A DNA stretch of 64,000 nt. Origin: Streptomyces candidus. Its GTDB lineage: Bacteria; Actinomycetota; Actinomycetes; Streptomycetales; Streptomycetaceae. Below the pieces are notes generated by a model. It was given only the letters and a program-made list of their open reading frames with translations. It was not told the DNA's origin and made no database searches. Below, one piece after another: positions 11,837-21,245 of the stretch. How positions within the stretch are numbered: position 1 is the stretch's first letter; every line of letters begins with the position of its first letter. Where the stretch lies: contig NZ_JACHEM010000006.1 in the NCBI RefSeq assembly GCF_014207445.1, positions 124,001 to 188,000 on the forward strand. Reading direction: 5' to 3'. The position numbers were made by a program, and so were the translations under genes.

Positions 11837-12417
11837 GAGGTGCGGCCTTTCCCTGCGGGACGAGCGGTACGCGACGCGCTCGGAGCGCTTGCTCGGGTGG
11901 TACGGGACTTGTGGGCGGCTACCGCCTGCTGGAGCCGGTTCTGCGCGGGGGCCCGCCAGATGTGGCAGATGGCGAGGGCGAGGGCGTCGGCCGCGTCCGC
12001 CGGTTTCGGCGGGGCGTCGAGCCGCAGCAGCCGGGTCACCATCGCCCCGACCTGTGCCTTGTCGGCGCGCCCGCTGCCGCTGACGGCGGCCTTGACCTCG
12101 CTGGGGGTGTGCAGGGCGACGGGGATGCCGCGGCGGGAGGCGCACAGCATGGCCACCGCGCTCGCCTGGGCGGTGCCCATCACCGTGCTCACGTTGTGCT
12201 GGCTGAACACGCGCTCCACGGCGAGGACTTCGGGGCGGTAGTCGTCGAGCCACTGCTCGATGCCCCGCTCGATGGCGAGCAGGCGCATTCCCAGCTCTGC
12301 GTCGGCGGGCGTGCGGACGACGCCCACCCCGCACATGGTCAGCGGCCTTCCGGCCACTCCCTCGACCACCCCGACGCCGCACCGGGTCAGCCCCGGGTCC
12401 ACTCCCAGTACACGCAC
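11833..12417 (-). CDS. ruvC: Holliday junction resolvase RuvC
   Basis: A 194-residue endonuclease that cuts Holliday junctions symmetrically. Catalytic acidic residues are visible in the RNase H-like fold: D7 in GVDPGL, E68 in AVERVF, and the DAADALALA segment containing the last carboxylates. A basic, Ala/Arg-rich tail of about 25 residues extends past the usual end. The start is GTG. It opens the ruvCAB operon. Confidence 0.96.
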   Translation of the reverse strand: MRVLGVDPGLTRCGVGVVEGVAGRPLTMCGVGVVRTPADAELGMRLLAIERGIEQWLDDYRPEVLAVERVFSQHNVSTVMGTAQASAVAMLCASRRGIPVALHTPSEVKAAVSGSGRADKAQVGAMVTRLLRLDAPPKPADAADALALAICHIWRAPAQNRLQQAVAAHKSRTTRASAPSASRTARPAGKGRTS

Positions 12418-12540
12418 CGTGCCCCCTGCCCCTCTGTGCGGCTGAAGCGCCTCCGCTCGCGCGGAGGTGGCCGGTCACCGTCGTGTTTTCTCGTTCGCTG
12501 GCTGAGGCCCACAGGCTAACGGCCACCTCTGACAACGCGT

Positions 12541-12573
12541 CGGGCCGGTAGGGGTGTGTCCCCTACCGGCCCG
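12541..12573 (-). terminator. Hairpin terminator after yebC
   Basis: A perfect 14-bp stem (CGGGCCGGTAGGGG and complement) around a 5-base loop, 21 bases past the yebC stop. It separates yebC from the ruvCAB operon downstream on the same strand. No T-run follows, which is typical for Streptomyces terminators. Confidence 0.8.
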
Positions 12574-12594
12574 CCGTCGTACCGCCACTGCCGG

Positions 12595-13350
12595 CTACTC
12601 CGCGTCGAGCGCGGCCATCACCTTGTCGCTGACGTCGAAGTTGGCGAAGACGTTCTGCACGTCGTCGCTGTCCTCCAGCGCGTCGATCAGCTTGAAGATC
12701 TTGCGCGCGCCCTCTTCCTCCAGCTCGACCTGCATGGTCGGCACGAAGTTGGCGTCGGCCGAGTCGTAGTCGATGCCCGCCTCCTGGAGCGCGGTGCGGA
12801 CGGCGACCAGGTCGGTGGCCTCGCTGAGCACCTCGAAGGTGTCGCCGAGATCGTTGACCTCTTCGGCACCGGCGTCGAGGACCGCGCCCAGCACGTCGTC
12901 CTCGGTGAGCTCGCCCTTGGGGACGATGACGACGCCCTTGCGGTGGAAAAGGTACGAGACGCTGCCCGGGTCGGCCATCGAACCGCCGTTGCGGGTCATC
13001 GCGACGCGCACGTCGGAGGCGGCGCGGTTGCGGTTGTCGGTGAGGCACTCGATGAGCACGGCGACACCGTTGGGACCGTAGCCCTCGTACATGATCGTCT
13101 CGTAGTCGGCGCCACCGGCTTCCAGGCCGGCGCCGCGCTTGACGGCCGAGTCGATGTTCTTGTTCGGGACCGAGCTCTTCTTGGCCTTCTGAATGGCGTC
13201 GAAGAGGGTCGGGTTGCCCGCGACGTCCGCGCCGCCCGTGCGCGCCGCGACCTCGATGTTCTTGATCATCTTCGCGAAGAGCTTGCCGCGCTTGGCGTCA
13301 ATCACGGCCTTCTTGTGCTTCGTCGTAGCCCATTTAGAGTGGCCGGACAT
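12595..13350 (-). CDS. yebC: YebC/PmpR family protein
   Basis: A 251-residue protein of the YebC family, starting with the hallmark [14 protein letters not shown]. The family has long been annotated as transcriptional regulators. More recent work on family members points to a ribosome-associated role in easing polyproline stalling, so I use the neutral name. The start is ATG with GGAGAC 7 bases upstream. It lies between pdxST and ruvCAB, the usual actinobacterial order. Confidence 0.93.
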   Translation of the reverse strand: MSGHSKWATTKHKKAVIDAKRGKLFAKMIKNIEVAARTGGADVAGNPTLFDAIQKAKKSSVPNKNIDSAVKRGAGLEAGGADYETIMYEGYGPNGVAVLIECLTDNRNRAASDVRVAMTRNGGSMADPGSVSYLFHRKGVVIVPKGELTEDDVLGAVLDAGAEEVNDLGDTFEVLSEATDLVAVRTALQEAGIDYDSADANFVPTMQVELEEEGARKIFKLIDALEDSDDVQNVFANFDVSDKVMAALDAE

Positions 13351-13412
13351 CTGCCTGTCTCCTTCGCGTAACCAATTCTGCTGCGTTCGGCAGAGATCCT
13401 ACCGGGAGCGCG

Positions 13413-14006
13413 TCAGCTTGCGGCCCGCACCATGTCCACGAACATCGCGTGCACGCGGTGGTCGCCCGTGAGTTCGGGGTGGAACGACGTGGCGAGCGCG
13501 TTGTCCTGCCGAACGGCGACGATGTGGCCGCCGTGCTCGGCGAGCACCTCGACCTGGGCCCCGACCGACTCCACCCACGGTGCGCGGATGAAGACGCCCT
13601 CGACCGGGCCGCCCTCGACGCCCTCGATGTCGACGCCGGTCTCGAAGGACTCGTTCTGCCTGCCGAAGGCGTTGCGGCGGACGATCATGTCGATGCCGCC
13701 GAGGGTCTCCTGGCCCGAACGCGGGTCGAGGATCTTGTCGGCGAGCAGGATCAGCCCGGCGCAGGTGCCGTACACGGGCATGCCGTCGGCGATGCGGGTG
13801 CGCAGCGGCTCCAGCAGGCCGAAGAGGGAGGCCAGCTTGGAGATGGTGGTGGACTCGCCGCCGGGGATGACCAGCCCGTCGACCTCGGCGAGCTCCTCGG
13901 GACGCCGGACCTCCCTGGCCGTGGCGTCGGCCACGGCCAGGGCGATCAGGTGCTCCCGTACGTCGCCCTGGAGAGCCAGGACGCCGACAACGGGGTTGCT
14001 CTTCAT
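13413..14006 (-). CDS. pdxT: PLP synthase glutaminase subunit PdxT
   Basis: A 197-residue class I glutaminase that supplies ammonia to PdxS for pyridoxal 5'-phosphate synthesis. The oxyanion loop PGGESTT, the nucleophile Cys in [10 protein letters not shown] and the His-x-Glu pair in SFHPELTGD form a complete triad. The ATG lies 5 bases after the pdxS stop, and the ribosome site is weak, so translation probably depends on pdxS. Confidence 0.95.
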   Translation of the reverse strand: MKSNPVVGVLALQGDVREHLIALAVADATAREVRRPEELAEVDGLVIPGGESTTISKLASLFGLLEPLRTRIADGMPVYGTCAGLILLADKILDPRSGQETLGGIDMIVRRNAFGRQNESFETGVDIEGVEGGPVEGVFIRAPWVESVGAQVEVLAEHGGHIVAVRQDNALATSFHPELTGDHRVHAMFVDMVRAAS

Positions 14007-14011
14007 CGGAG

Positions 14012-14974
14012 TTACCAGCCCCGGTTGGCGTAGCGCTCGGACTCGGGGAGGGTGTCGCAGTTGATGCCGACCATGGCCTCGCCCAGGTTCCGGGAGGCGT
14101 CCGCGATGATCTTCGGGTCGTCGAAGAAGGTGGTGGCGCGGACGATGGCGGCGGCACGCTTGGCCGGGTCGCCGGACTTGAAGATGCCGGAGCCGACGAA
14201 GACGCCCTCGGCGCCGAGCTGGCGCATGAGCGCGGCGTCGGCCGGGGTGGCGACACCACCGGCGGAGAACAGCACCACCGGGAGCTTGCCGAGTTCGGCG
14301 ACCTCCTTGACCAGCTCGTACGGGGCGCGGAGCTCCTTGGCGGCGGCGAACAGCTCGTTGTTGTCGTAGCCGCGCAGCCTGGCGATCTCGTTCTTGATCT
14401 GGCGCAGGTGCCGGACTGCCTCGACGACGTTGCCGGTGCCGGCCTCGCCCTTGGAGCGGATCATCGCCGCGCCCTCGGCGATGCGGCGCAGGGCCTCGCC
14501 GAGGTTGGTGGCACCGCAGACGAAGGGGGTGGTGAACGCCCACTTGTCGGAGTGGTTGACCTCGTCGGCCGGGGTCAGCACCTCGGACTCGTCGATGTAG
14601 TCGACACCGAGCGACTGGAGGACCTGGGCCTCGACGAAGTGACCGATGCGGGACTTGGCCATGACCGGGATGGAGACGGCCTCGATGATCTCTTCGATCA
14701 TGTTGGGGTCGGACATCCGGGCCACGCCGCCGTCCTTGCGGATGTCGGCGGGCACCCGCTCCAGCGCCATGACGGCGACGGCGCCCGCGTCCTCGGCGAT
14801 CTTCGCCTGCTCGGCGTTGACGACGTCCATGATCACGCCGCCCTTGAGCTGCTCGGCCATGCCGCGCTTGACGCGGTCGGTGCCGGTGGCAGGCGCGGAC
14901 TGCCGAACCTCGGTCTTCTCGGCGGACTTGCCTGCCTTGGAGGACTTCGAGGACTTCGAGGACTTGCTGGACAC
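14012..14974 (-). CDS. pdxS: PLP synthase subunit PdxS
   Basis: A 320-residue TIM-barrel enzyme that builds pyridoxal 5'-phosphate from ribose 5-phosphate, glyceraldehyde 3-phosphate and PdxT-derived ammonia. The conserved start of the domain is [17 protein letters not shown]; both catalytic lysines ([14 protein letters not shown] and VMAKSRIGH regions) are present. The N-terminus carries an unusual run of SSK repeats encoded by 9-base tandem repeats. GTG was chosen because GAGG lies 6 bases upstream; a longer ATG form would add 25 residues. Confidence 0.95.
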   Translation of the reverse strand: MSSKSSKSSKSSKAGKSAEKTEVRQSAPATGTDRVKRGMAEQLKGGVIMDVVNAEQAKIAEDAGAVAVMALERVPADIRKDGGVARMSDPNMIEEIIEAVSIPVMAKSRIGHFVEAQVLQSLGVDYIDESEVLTPADEVNHSDKWAFTTPFVCGATNLGEALRRIAEGAAMIRSKGEAGTGNVVEAVRHLRQIKNEIARLRGYDNNELFAAAKELRAPYELVKEVAELGKLPVVLFSAGGVATPADAALMRQLGAEGVFVGSGIFKSGDPAKRAAAIVRATTFFDDPKIIADASRNLGEAMVGINCDTLPESERYANRGW

Positions 14975-15083
14975 GGGGACCTCACTCGGTGCTGAAAGTT
15001 CTGGCACTTCCGAGAGAACAGCCTGGGACCAGTCCACTGCAAGGGCCAATGAGGAGCCGGTGGCTCGTTTTCCTGGAGTGGCG

Positions 15084-15629
15084 TTACGTGCCGGGGCGGT
15101 CGGCGAGGGCCACCGGCGGCTCGTCGTCCATCTCGAACGCCATCGGGAAGGGGGCGTGCCCCGCCAGCCGGAACCAGCGCACCTTGCGGTGCCGGCGCAG
15201 GGCGCGGGCCGCGCGTACGGAGTCGTTGTGGAAGCGACGGGCCATGGGCACCCGGCGCACCGCGGCGGCCAGTTCTCCCGCGGCCTCTTCGCCCCCCGGG
15301 GCCTCCTTCAGCGCCTCCACCTGCTCAGGTTCGCCGAACACCGCCCGGAGCGCCTGGCTGAGTTCGCTCTCCGCGACCTCCCGCTGCTCCTCCTCGGCCT
15401 GCCGCGCGTCGTGCGCGGCCTGGTACAGCACGATCGACGACGCCGGGTCGAGCACGCCGGACGTCGCCAACTCCTGGGTGACGGAAGCCCGTCGCAGGAG
15501 CTGCGCGTCCAGGCCGGCGCGGGAGGCGTCGATACGGGCGTGCAGGCGGTCGAGGCGGCCTGCGGTCCAGCTGAGGTAGAGGCCGATGGCGAGGAGGGCG
15601 ACGACGATCCAGATGAGGGTTACGGTCAC
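15084..15629 (-). CDS. Conserved membrane protein, possibly LemA-like
   Basis: A 181-residue protein with one N-terminal membrane helix ([20 protein letters not shown]) and a long helical cytoplasmic part. The segment [22 protein letters not shown] and the later [10 protein letters not shown] resemble the helices of LemA proteins, but the similarity is weak. No enzyme motif is seen. The start is GTG. It lies between pdxS and pimA on the same strand but with gaps of over 100 bases either side. Confidence 0.72.
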   Translation of the reverse strand: MTVTLIWIVVALLAIGLYLSWTAGRLDRLHARIDASRAGLDAQLLRRASVTQELATSGVLDPASSIVLYQAAHDARQAEEEQREVAESELSQALRAVFGEPEQVEALKEAPGGEEAAGELAAAVRRVPMARRFHNDSVRAARALRRHRKVRWFRLAGHAPFPMAFEMDDEPPVALADRPGT

Positions 15630-15742
15630 CCGCCGAGGCTACCGGCCCCCGCCCTACGCCCCGCCCGCCACCGCCCGTACCCCCACGGCCACGACGCCCC
15701 GTCCGTACCCCGTACCCCCACGCCCGCCTCCCCCGTTACCCC

Positions 15743-16918
15743 CTACTGCTCCCGCCCCATCCGCGCCCGCACCCGCGCCACCCTCCCGGGCCGCGCGTCC
15801 TCCGCCGCGACCACCGACGCCGCCCCGTCCATCACCGTCTCGTACACCGCGAGGATGTCCGCGGCGACCGTCGACCAGTCGAACCGCCGCACGTGCAGTG
15901 CGCCCCGCTCGCTCAGGCCCGCTCGCCGCGAGGGGTCGCCGAGGAGACGCAGGGCGGCCGCCGCCAGCGCGTCCGCGTCCTCGTTCGCGAACAGGTCGCC
16001 CACCCCGCCCTGGTCCAGCACCTGCGCGAACGCGTCCAGGTCGCTGGCGAGCACCGGCGCGCCCGCCGACAGCGCCTCGACGAGGATGATCCCGAAGCTC
16101 TCCCCGCCGGTGTTCGGCGCCACGTACACGTCGACACTGCGCAGCAGCCGCGCCTTGTCCTCGTCGCTGACCATGCCGAGGAACTCCACCCGCGCGCGCA
16201 TCTCCTGGGGCAGCGAGGCGACCGCTTCCTGCTCGTCGCCGCGGCCGGCGACGAGCAGCCGGGTGTCCGGGCGCTCGGCCAGGATCTTCGGCAGCGCCCG
16301 CATCAGGACCGGCAGCCCCTTGCGGGGTTCGTCGATGCGGCCGATGAAGCCGAGGGTCTGGCCCTGCCACTCGGCCTTGGGTTCGGCCTTGGCGAAGAAG
16401 TCGACGTCGACGCCGTTGGGGATGGTCACCGCGTCGCCGCCCAGGTGCTCGACGAGCGTGCGGCGCGCGTACTCGCTGACCGCGATGCGCGCGCTGATCT
16501 TCTCCAGCGCGGGCTGGAGGATCGGGTACGCGGCGAGCATGACCCGGGAGCGCGCCGTCGACGTGTGGAACGTCGCGACGATCGGTCCCTGCGCGGCCCA
16601 GCAGGTCAGCAGGCCCAGGGAGGGGGCTGCGGGTTCGTGGATGTGGACGACGTCGAAGGTGCCGTCGTGCAGCCACCTGCGAACCCGCGCCGCCGACAGG
16701 ACGCCGAAGCTCAGCCGGGCCACCGACCCGTTGTAACGCACCGGCACCGCCCGTCCCGCCGAGACGACGTACGGCGGCAGCGGCGTGTCCTCCTCCGCCG
16801 GGGCCAGCACCGACACCTCGTGCCCGAGCCCGATCAGGTGCTCGGCGAGGTCCCGGATGTGGAACTGGACGCCTCCGGGCACGTCCCACGCGTAGGGGCA
16901 GACGATGCCGATCCTCAC
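15743..16918 (-). CDS. pimA: Phosphatidylinositol alpha-mannosyltransferase (PimA-like)
   Basis: A 391-residue GT-B fold, GT4-family glycosyltransferase. By family and context it transfers mannose from GDP-mannose to phosphatidylinositol on the inner membrane face. The N-terminal GIVCPYAWDVPGGVQFHI loop, the hinge segment GFIGRIDEPRKGL and the acidic donor-binding motif GGESFGIILVEAL are all present. The start is GTG overlapping the preceding acyltransferase stop as GTGA. It completes pgsA-acyltransferase-pimA, the mycobacterial order. Confidence 0.92.
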   Translation of the reverse strand: MRIGIVCPYAWDVPGGVQFHIRDLAEHLIGLGHEVSVLAPAEEDTPLPPYVVSAGRAVPVRYNGSVARLSFGVLSAARVRRWLHDGTFDVVHIHEPAAPSLGLLTCWAAQGPIVATFHTSTARSRVMLAAYPILQPALEKISARIAVSEYARRTLVEHLGGDAVTIPNGVDVDFFAKAEPKAEWQGQTLGFIGRIDEPRKGLPVLMRALPKILAERPDTRLLVAGRGDEQEAVASLPQEMRARVEFLGMVSDEDKARLLRSVDVYVAPNTGGESFGIILVEALSAGAPVLASDLDAFAQVLDQGGVGDLFANEDADALAAAALRLLGDPSRRAGLSERGALHVRRFDWSTVAADILAVYETVMDGAASVVAAEDARPGRVARVRARMGREQ

Positions 16919-17850
16919 GCGCCCTCCCCCGGTCGCGTCTCCAGGTCCGCGAGCCACAATCGTTGCAGCATGTGCCAGTCCTCCGGGTGCTCGGCGATCC
17001 CGCCGGCGAAGGCGTCCGCCAGCGCCTGCGTCATGACGACGGACTTCTCGGCGCGGGTGCCCGTCTCGGGCACGTCCACGGGCGGGTGCACCCTCCCCCG
17101 CAGCATCGTGCCGTCGAACCAGAGCGTGGCGGGCAGCAGCAGCGCCCCCGTCTGCTGCGCCAGGATCGCCGGTCCGGCCGGCATCCGGGTGCTCTCGCCG
17201 AAGAACTTGACCTCGACGCCGGACGAGGAGAGGTCCCGGTCGGCGACCAGGCAGACCAGGCCTCCGGCGCGCAGCCGCCTGGCGAGGGTTCCGAAGGCGG
17301 AGCCGCCGGTGTGCGGCACCACCTCCATACCGAGGCCCTCGCGGTAGGCGACGAACCTGTCGAACAGCGACTCCGGTCTGAGGCGTTCGGCGACCGTCGT
17401 GAAGGGATGCCCGAGATGCGTGGTGGCGTACGCGCCGGCCAGGTCCCAGTTGGCCATGTGCGGCAGGGCGAGGACCACGCCACGCCCCGCTTCCAGGGTT
17501 TTCGTCAACCGCTGGATGTCCTGGATCTCCACACCGGTCGCGATCCGCTCCCGGCTCCACGCGGGCAGCCGGAAGGACTCCATCCAGTACCGCATGTACG
17601 AGCGCATGCCCGCGCGGGACAGCGCCCGCAGCCGTGCCGGGTCCGCGTCCGGCACGACCCGCGCGAGGTTGGCCTCCAACTGCAGCACACTCTTGCCGCG
17701 CCGCTTCCAGACCCGGTCGGCGATGACACGTCCCAGTCCGTTGGCCACCGGCTCGGGAAGCTTCTTGACGCCCGCCCAGCCGAGCCCGTACAGCCCGTCC
17801 ACCAGCTTGTCCTTCGCGGCCGGCCGCCCTTTTGCGGCGGACGTGCTCAC
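16915..17850 (-). CDS. Phosphatidylinositol mannoside acyltransferase (PatA-like, LpxL family)
   Basis: A 311-residue LPLAT-family acyltransferase, expected to acylate the mannose of PIM1/PIM2 at the membrane. The catalytic HX4D motif is HMANWD, followed by a basic pocket and the substrate-loop region RMPAGPAILAQQTGA. The start is GTG, overlapping the pgsA stop as GTGA; the stop overlaps pimA in the same manner, so all three proteins are translationally coupled. Confidence 0.92.
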   Translation of the reverse strand: MSTSAAKGRPAAKDKLVDGLYGLGWAGVKKLPEPVANGLGRVIADRVWKRRGKSVLQLEANLARVVPDADPARLRALSRAGMRSYMRYWMESFRLPAWSRERIATGVEIQDIQRLTKTLEAGRGVVLALPHMANWDLAGAYATTHLGHPFTTVAERLRPESLFDRFVAYREGLGMEVVPHTGGSAFGTLARRLRAGGLVCLVADRDLSSSGVEVKFFGESTRMPAGPAILAQQTGALLLPATLWFDGTMLRGRVHPPVDVPETGTRAEKSVVMTQALADAFAGGIAEHPEDWHMLQRLWLADLETRPGEGA

Positions 17851-18503
17851 GACGCGGCTCCGTTCCCGGTCGCGGCGTCGGCCTCGGCCGATTCCCGGCG
17901 CACCGTCACCACCCGCTGTCCCAGCGTCACCAGGGAGCCGACGGCCACCACCCACAGGGCGACGGGCAGCAGCACGTCGACGCCCGGCACACCGAAGGCG
18001 TGCAGCCCGGCGAGACCGGCCGCGACCAGCGTGATGACCAGCCGCTCCGCGCGTTCCACGAGCCCGTTGACGGCCACCGGCAGCCCGATCGCCTCGCCGC
18101 GCGCCTTCGTGTACGACACGACCTGGCCGCTCGCGAGGCAGAACAGGGCGACAGCGCACAGCACGTTGTCGTCGCCGTGCCCGGCGTACCAGAGGGCGAG
18201 CCCGCCGAAGATGCCCGCGTCGGCGACGCGGTCCAGCGTCGAGTCGAGGAACGCGCCCCAGCGGCTGGACACCCCCGCCTGCCGCGCCATGTTGCCGTCG
18301 ACGAGGTCGGAGAAGACGAAGAGGGTGATGACGATGGTGCCCCAGAAGAACTCCCCGCGAGGGAAGAAGACCAGCGCACCCGCCATCACTCCGGCCGTGC
18401 CGATGAGCGTGACCGCATCCGGGCTGACTCCTCGACGGAGCAGAAACGCGGCGAACGGTGTGAGGACACGCGTGAAGAATGCACGCGCGTACTTGTTCAG
18501 CAT
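17847..18503 (-). CDS. pgsA: Phosphatidylinositol phosphate synthase
   Basis: A 218-residue multi-pass CDP-alcohol phosphatidyltransferase. The full signature DG-x2-AR-x8-G-x3-D-x3-D is visible from VDGNMARQ to STLDR. In actinobacteria this member joins CDP-diacylglycerol to inositol 1-phosphate. The start is ATG after GGGAAGG. It is first in the coupled pgsA-acyltransferase-pimA operon, which supports the phosphatidylinositol assignment over phosphatidylglycerol. Confidence 0.93.
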   Translation of the reverse strand: MLNKYARAFFTRVLTPFAAFLLRRGVSPDAVTLIGTAGVMAGALVFFPRGEFFWGTIVITLFVFSDLVDGNMARQAGVSSRWGAFLDSTLDRVADAGIFGGLALWYAGHGDDNVLCAVALFCLASGQVVSYTKARGEAIGLPVAVNGLVERAERLVITLVAAGLAGLHAFGVPGVDVLLPVALWVVAVGSLVTLGQRVVTVRRESAEADAATGNGAAS

Positions 18504-18839
18504 GGCCTTCCCGAGGGGTCGGTGGGCCGAGCGGCCCCTACGGCCACCGGCTGGCCCATCGTAGCCACGACCTCCGGGCCGCACCGCCGGGCACCCGGCC
18601 GGGCGCGGCTCGCGTACGACGGATGGCGGCACCCGCCCGGCGCGGCGCGGCCGGCGCACGCCGTGGCCCGAGCGCCCGCACCGGCCGCCGGAGCCGCAGC
18701 GGGCCGGGGTATGGACGCGCGGTGACCCGAGTGGAAAGCTCGAATGACCGCGGGCGTCACCGGTGCCGCCACGCCGTTGCGGCTCCTCATGTCCGCGCCC
18801 GTCCCTCACCGTGCACGAAGACCGGGAGGCCGCGACATC
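18504..18839. other. Divergent intergenic region without a gene
   Basis: This 336-base GC-rich stretch separates pgsA (minus) from the EF-G-like gene (plus) and must hold both promoters. I see no credible small gene or hairpin. An in-frame ATG at 18744 would extend the EF-G-like protein by 32 residues, but it lacks a good ribosome site and the added residues look like noise. Confidence 0.6.
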
Positions 18840-21044
18840 ATGGGCGACAAGACACGCACGAGCACACACCCCGGAGCCGCCGGCAGGGCGGCGACGGCCG
18901 ACCGGCCCTCGTCCGTACGGAACGTGGTGCTGGTCGGCCACAGCGGATCGGGCAAGACCACCCTGGTGGAGGCCCTCGCGCTGGCGGCGGGGGCGGTGAA
19001 CCGGGCGGGCCGCGTCGAGGACGGCACCACCGTCTCCGACCACGACGACATCGAGCACCGGCAGCATCGCTCGGTACAGCTCTCCCTCGTCCCCGTCACG
19101 CACGACGGCATCAAGATCAACCTTCTGGACACTCCCGGCTACGCGGATTTCGTCGGCGAGCTGCGGGCCGGTCTGCGCGCCGCGGACGCCGCTCTCTTCG
19201 TCGTCTCCGCGTCGGACGGCGTGGACGGCGCGACCCGCATGGTGTGGGAGGAGTGCGCGGCCGTCGGGATGCCGCGCGCGATCGTCGTCACGCACCTGGA
19301 GGCGGCCCGCGCCGACTTCGAGTCCATGACCGACTTCTGCGCCGAGGCCTTCGGCCGCGACGACCCGGACGCCGTACTGCCGCTGTACCTCCCGCTCTAC
19401 GGCGAGCACGGTCCGGACGGGAACGCGCCGGTCGCCGGACTCCTCGGCCTGCTCTCGCAGAAGATCTACGACTACTCCTCCGGGGAGCGCAGGGAGCTCC
19501 TCCCCGATCCCACCCAGTTGCCGCGCATCGAGGAGGCCCGCAACCGGCTCATCGAGGGGATCATCGCCGAGAGCGAGGACGAGTCCCTCATGGACCGCTA
19601 CCTCGCCGGCGAGGAGATCGACGTCAAGACCCTTGTCGGCGATCTCGAACGCGCCGTCGCCCGCGGCACCTTCCACCCCGTCCTGGCGGCCGCCCCCGCC
19701 CCCGAGGGCAGCCGCCAGGGCCTGGGCACGCTGGAGATCCTGGAGCTGATCACCGGCGGCTTCCCCACCCCGGCCGAACACGAACTGCCGGCCGTCACCA
19801 CCCCCCGGGGCAGGCCCTGCCCGCCGATCGGCTGCGACCCTGCGGGCCCGCTGGTCGCCGAGATCGTCAAGACCTCCTCCGACCCGTACGTCGGCCGCCT
19901 CTCCCTGGTACGGGTCTTCTCGGGCACCCTGCGCCCCGATGAGACCGTCCACGTCTCCGGCCACGGCCGCGCCGGCCGCGGCCACGAGGACCACGACCTC
20001 GACGAGCGGATCGGCACCCTCTCCTCACCCTTCGGCAAGCAGCAGCGCCCCCTCACCCACGCCGCCGCCGGCGACCTCGTCTGCGTGGCCAAGCTCACCC
20101 GCGCCGAGACCGGCGACACCCTCTCCGACAGGGACAACCCGCTGCTCATGGAGGGCTGGTCGATGCCCGACCCGCTGCTCCCCCTCGCCATCCAGGCGCA
20201 CAGCAAGGCCGATGAGGACAAGCTGTCCCAGGGCCTGGCCCGGCTGGTCGCCGAGGACCCGACCATGCGCCTCGAACAGAACCCGTCCACCCGGCAGTTG
20301 GTCCTGTGGTGCCTGGGCGAGGCGCACCGGGACGTCGCCCTGGAGCGGCTGCGCTCGCGGTACGGCGTCCAGGTCGACGCGGTCGACCACAAGGTGTCGC
20401 TGCGCGAGACCTTCGGCGAAAGGGCCACCGGGCGGGGCCGCCACGTCAAGCAGTCGGGCGGCCACGGCCAGTACGCCATCTGTGAGATCGACGTGGAGCC
20501 GCTGCCGCCGGGAACGGGCATCGAGTTCGTGGACAAGGTGGTCGGCGGCGCGGTGCCACGCCAGTTCATCCCGTCCGTGGAGAAGGGTGTACGCGCGCAG
20601 GCCGCCCGGGGTCTGGCCGCGGGCCACCCGCTCGTGGACGTACGGATCACCCTGCGCGACGGCAAGGCCCACTCGGTGGACTCCTCCGACGCCGCGTTCC
20701 AGACCGCGGGGGCGCTGGCGCTGCGCGAGGCCGCCGCGGGCGCCCGCATCGACCTGCTGGAACCGGTGGCCGCCGTCACCGTCCTGGTACCCGACGACTA
20801 CGTCGGCCCGGTGATGAGCGACCTCTCCGGGCGGCGCGGCCGCGTCATGGGCACCGAACAGACGGGGCACGGCCGCACGCTGATCCGCGCGGAGGTCCCC
20901 GAGAGCGAGATCGGCCGGTACGCGATCGACCTGCGTTCCGTGTCGCACGGCACCGGCCGCTTCAGTCGTACGTACGCCCGACACGAGGCCATGCCGCTCC
21001 CTCTCGCGGGCAAATTCCGTGAACGCGAACAAAAGGTCTCGTAA
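18840..21044 (+). CDS. Elongation factor G-like protein with degenerate GTPase motifs
   Basis: A 734-residue paralogue of EF-G. The P-loop GHSGSGKTT and the G3 motif DTPGY are intact. The switch I segment that reads RGITI in true EF-G is here HRSVQLS, and the NKMD base-specificity motif is replaced by THLE. It retains the full domain II-V length, including GGHGQYAICEIDVEPL (domain IV) and a domain V end. It is therefore probably not the translocase. It may be an EF-G2-type factor with weak or no GTP hydrolysis. The start is ATG with GGGAGG 10 bases upstream. Confidence 0.88.
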   Translation: MGDKTRTSTHPGAAGRAATADRPSSVRNVVLVGHSGSGKTTLVEALALAAGAVNRAGRVEDGTTVSDHDDIEHRQHRSVQLSLVPVTHDGIKINLLDTPGYADFVGELRAGLRAADAALFVVSASDGVDGATRMVWEECAAVGMPRAIVVTHLEAARADFESMTDFCAEAFGRDDPDAVLPLYLPLYGEHGPDGNAPVAGLLGLLSQKIYDYSSGERRELLPDPTQLPRIEEARNRLIEGIIAESEDESLMDRYLAGEEIDVKTLVGDLERAVARGTFHPVLAAAPAPEGSRQGLGTLEILELITGGFPTPAEHELPAVTTPRGRPCPPIGCDPAGPLVAEIVKTSSDPYVGRLSLVRVFSGTLRPDETVHVSGHGRAGRGHEDHDLDERIGTLSSPFGKQQRPLTHAAAGDLVCVAKLTRAETGDTLSDRDNPLLMEGWSMPDPLLPLAIQAHSKADEDKLSQGLARLVAEDPTMRLEQNPSTRQLVLWCLGEAHRDVALERLRSRYGVQVDAVDHKVSLRETFGERATGRGRHVKQSGGHGQYAICEIDVEPLPPGTGIEFVDKVVGGAVPRQFIPSVEKGVRAQAARGLAAGHPLVDVRITLRDGKAHSVDSSDAAFQTAGALALREAAAGARIDLLEPVAAVTVLVPDDYVGPVMSDLSGRRGRVMGTEQTGHGRTLIRAEVPESEIGRYAIDLRSVSHGTGRFSRTYARHEAMPLPLAGKFREREQKVS

Positions 21045-21049
21045 CCGGA

Positions 21050-21070
21050 CTCAACGCATTGCGCGTTGAG
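21050..21070 (+). terminator. Small hairpin after the EF-G-like gene
   Basis: CTCAACGC and GCGTTGAG form an 8-bp stem with a 5-base loop six bases past the stop codon. It is short for a Streptomyces terminator, so it may be weak or an mRNA stabiliser. Confidence 0.5.
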
Positions 21071-21245
21071 CTGAGTTGACCGAAATGCGGCGGTGCCGTT
21101 CACCCAAATCGCTTGCGGTGGACGGCATTCCGCGCTCCCATGACGAGCAGGGTGCCAGTCGATACCATGTGATCCCAGCTCAGAAGGTGTGCGGAACGCG
21201 GCAGTTGGGCAAGGGCCGCAAGGCAATGTCGTACGGTGGCGGTCG

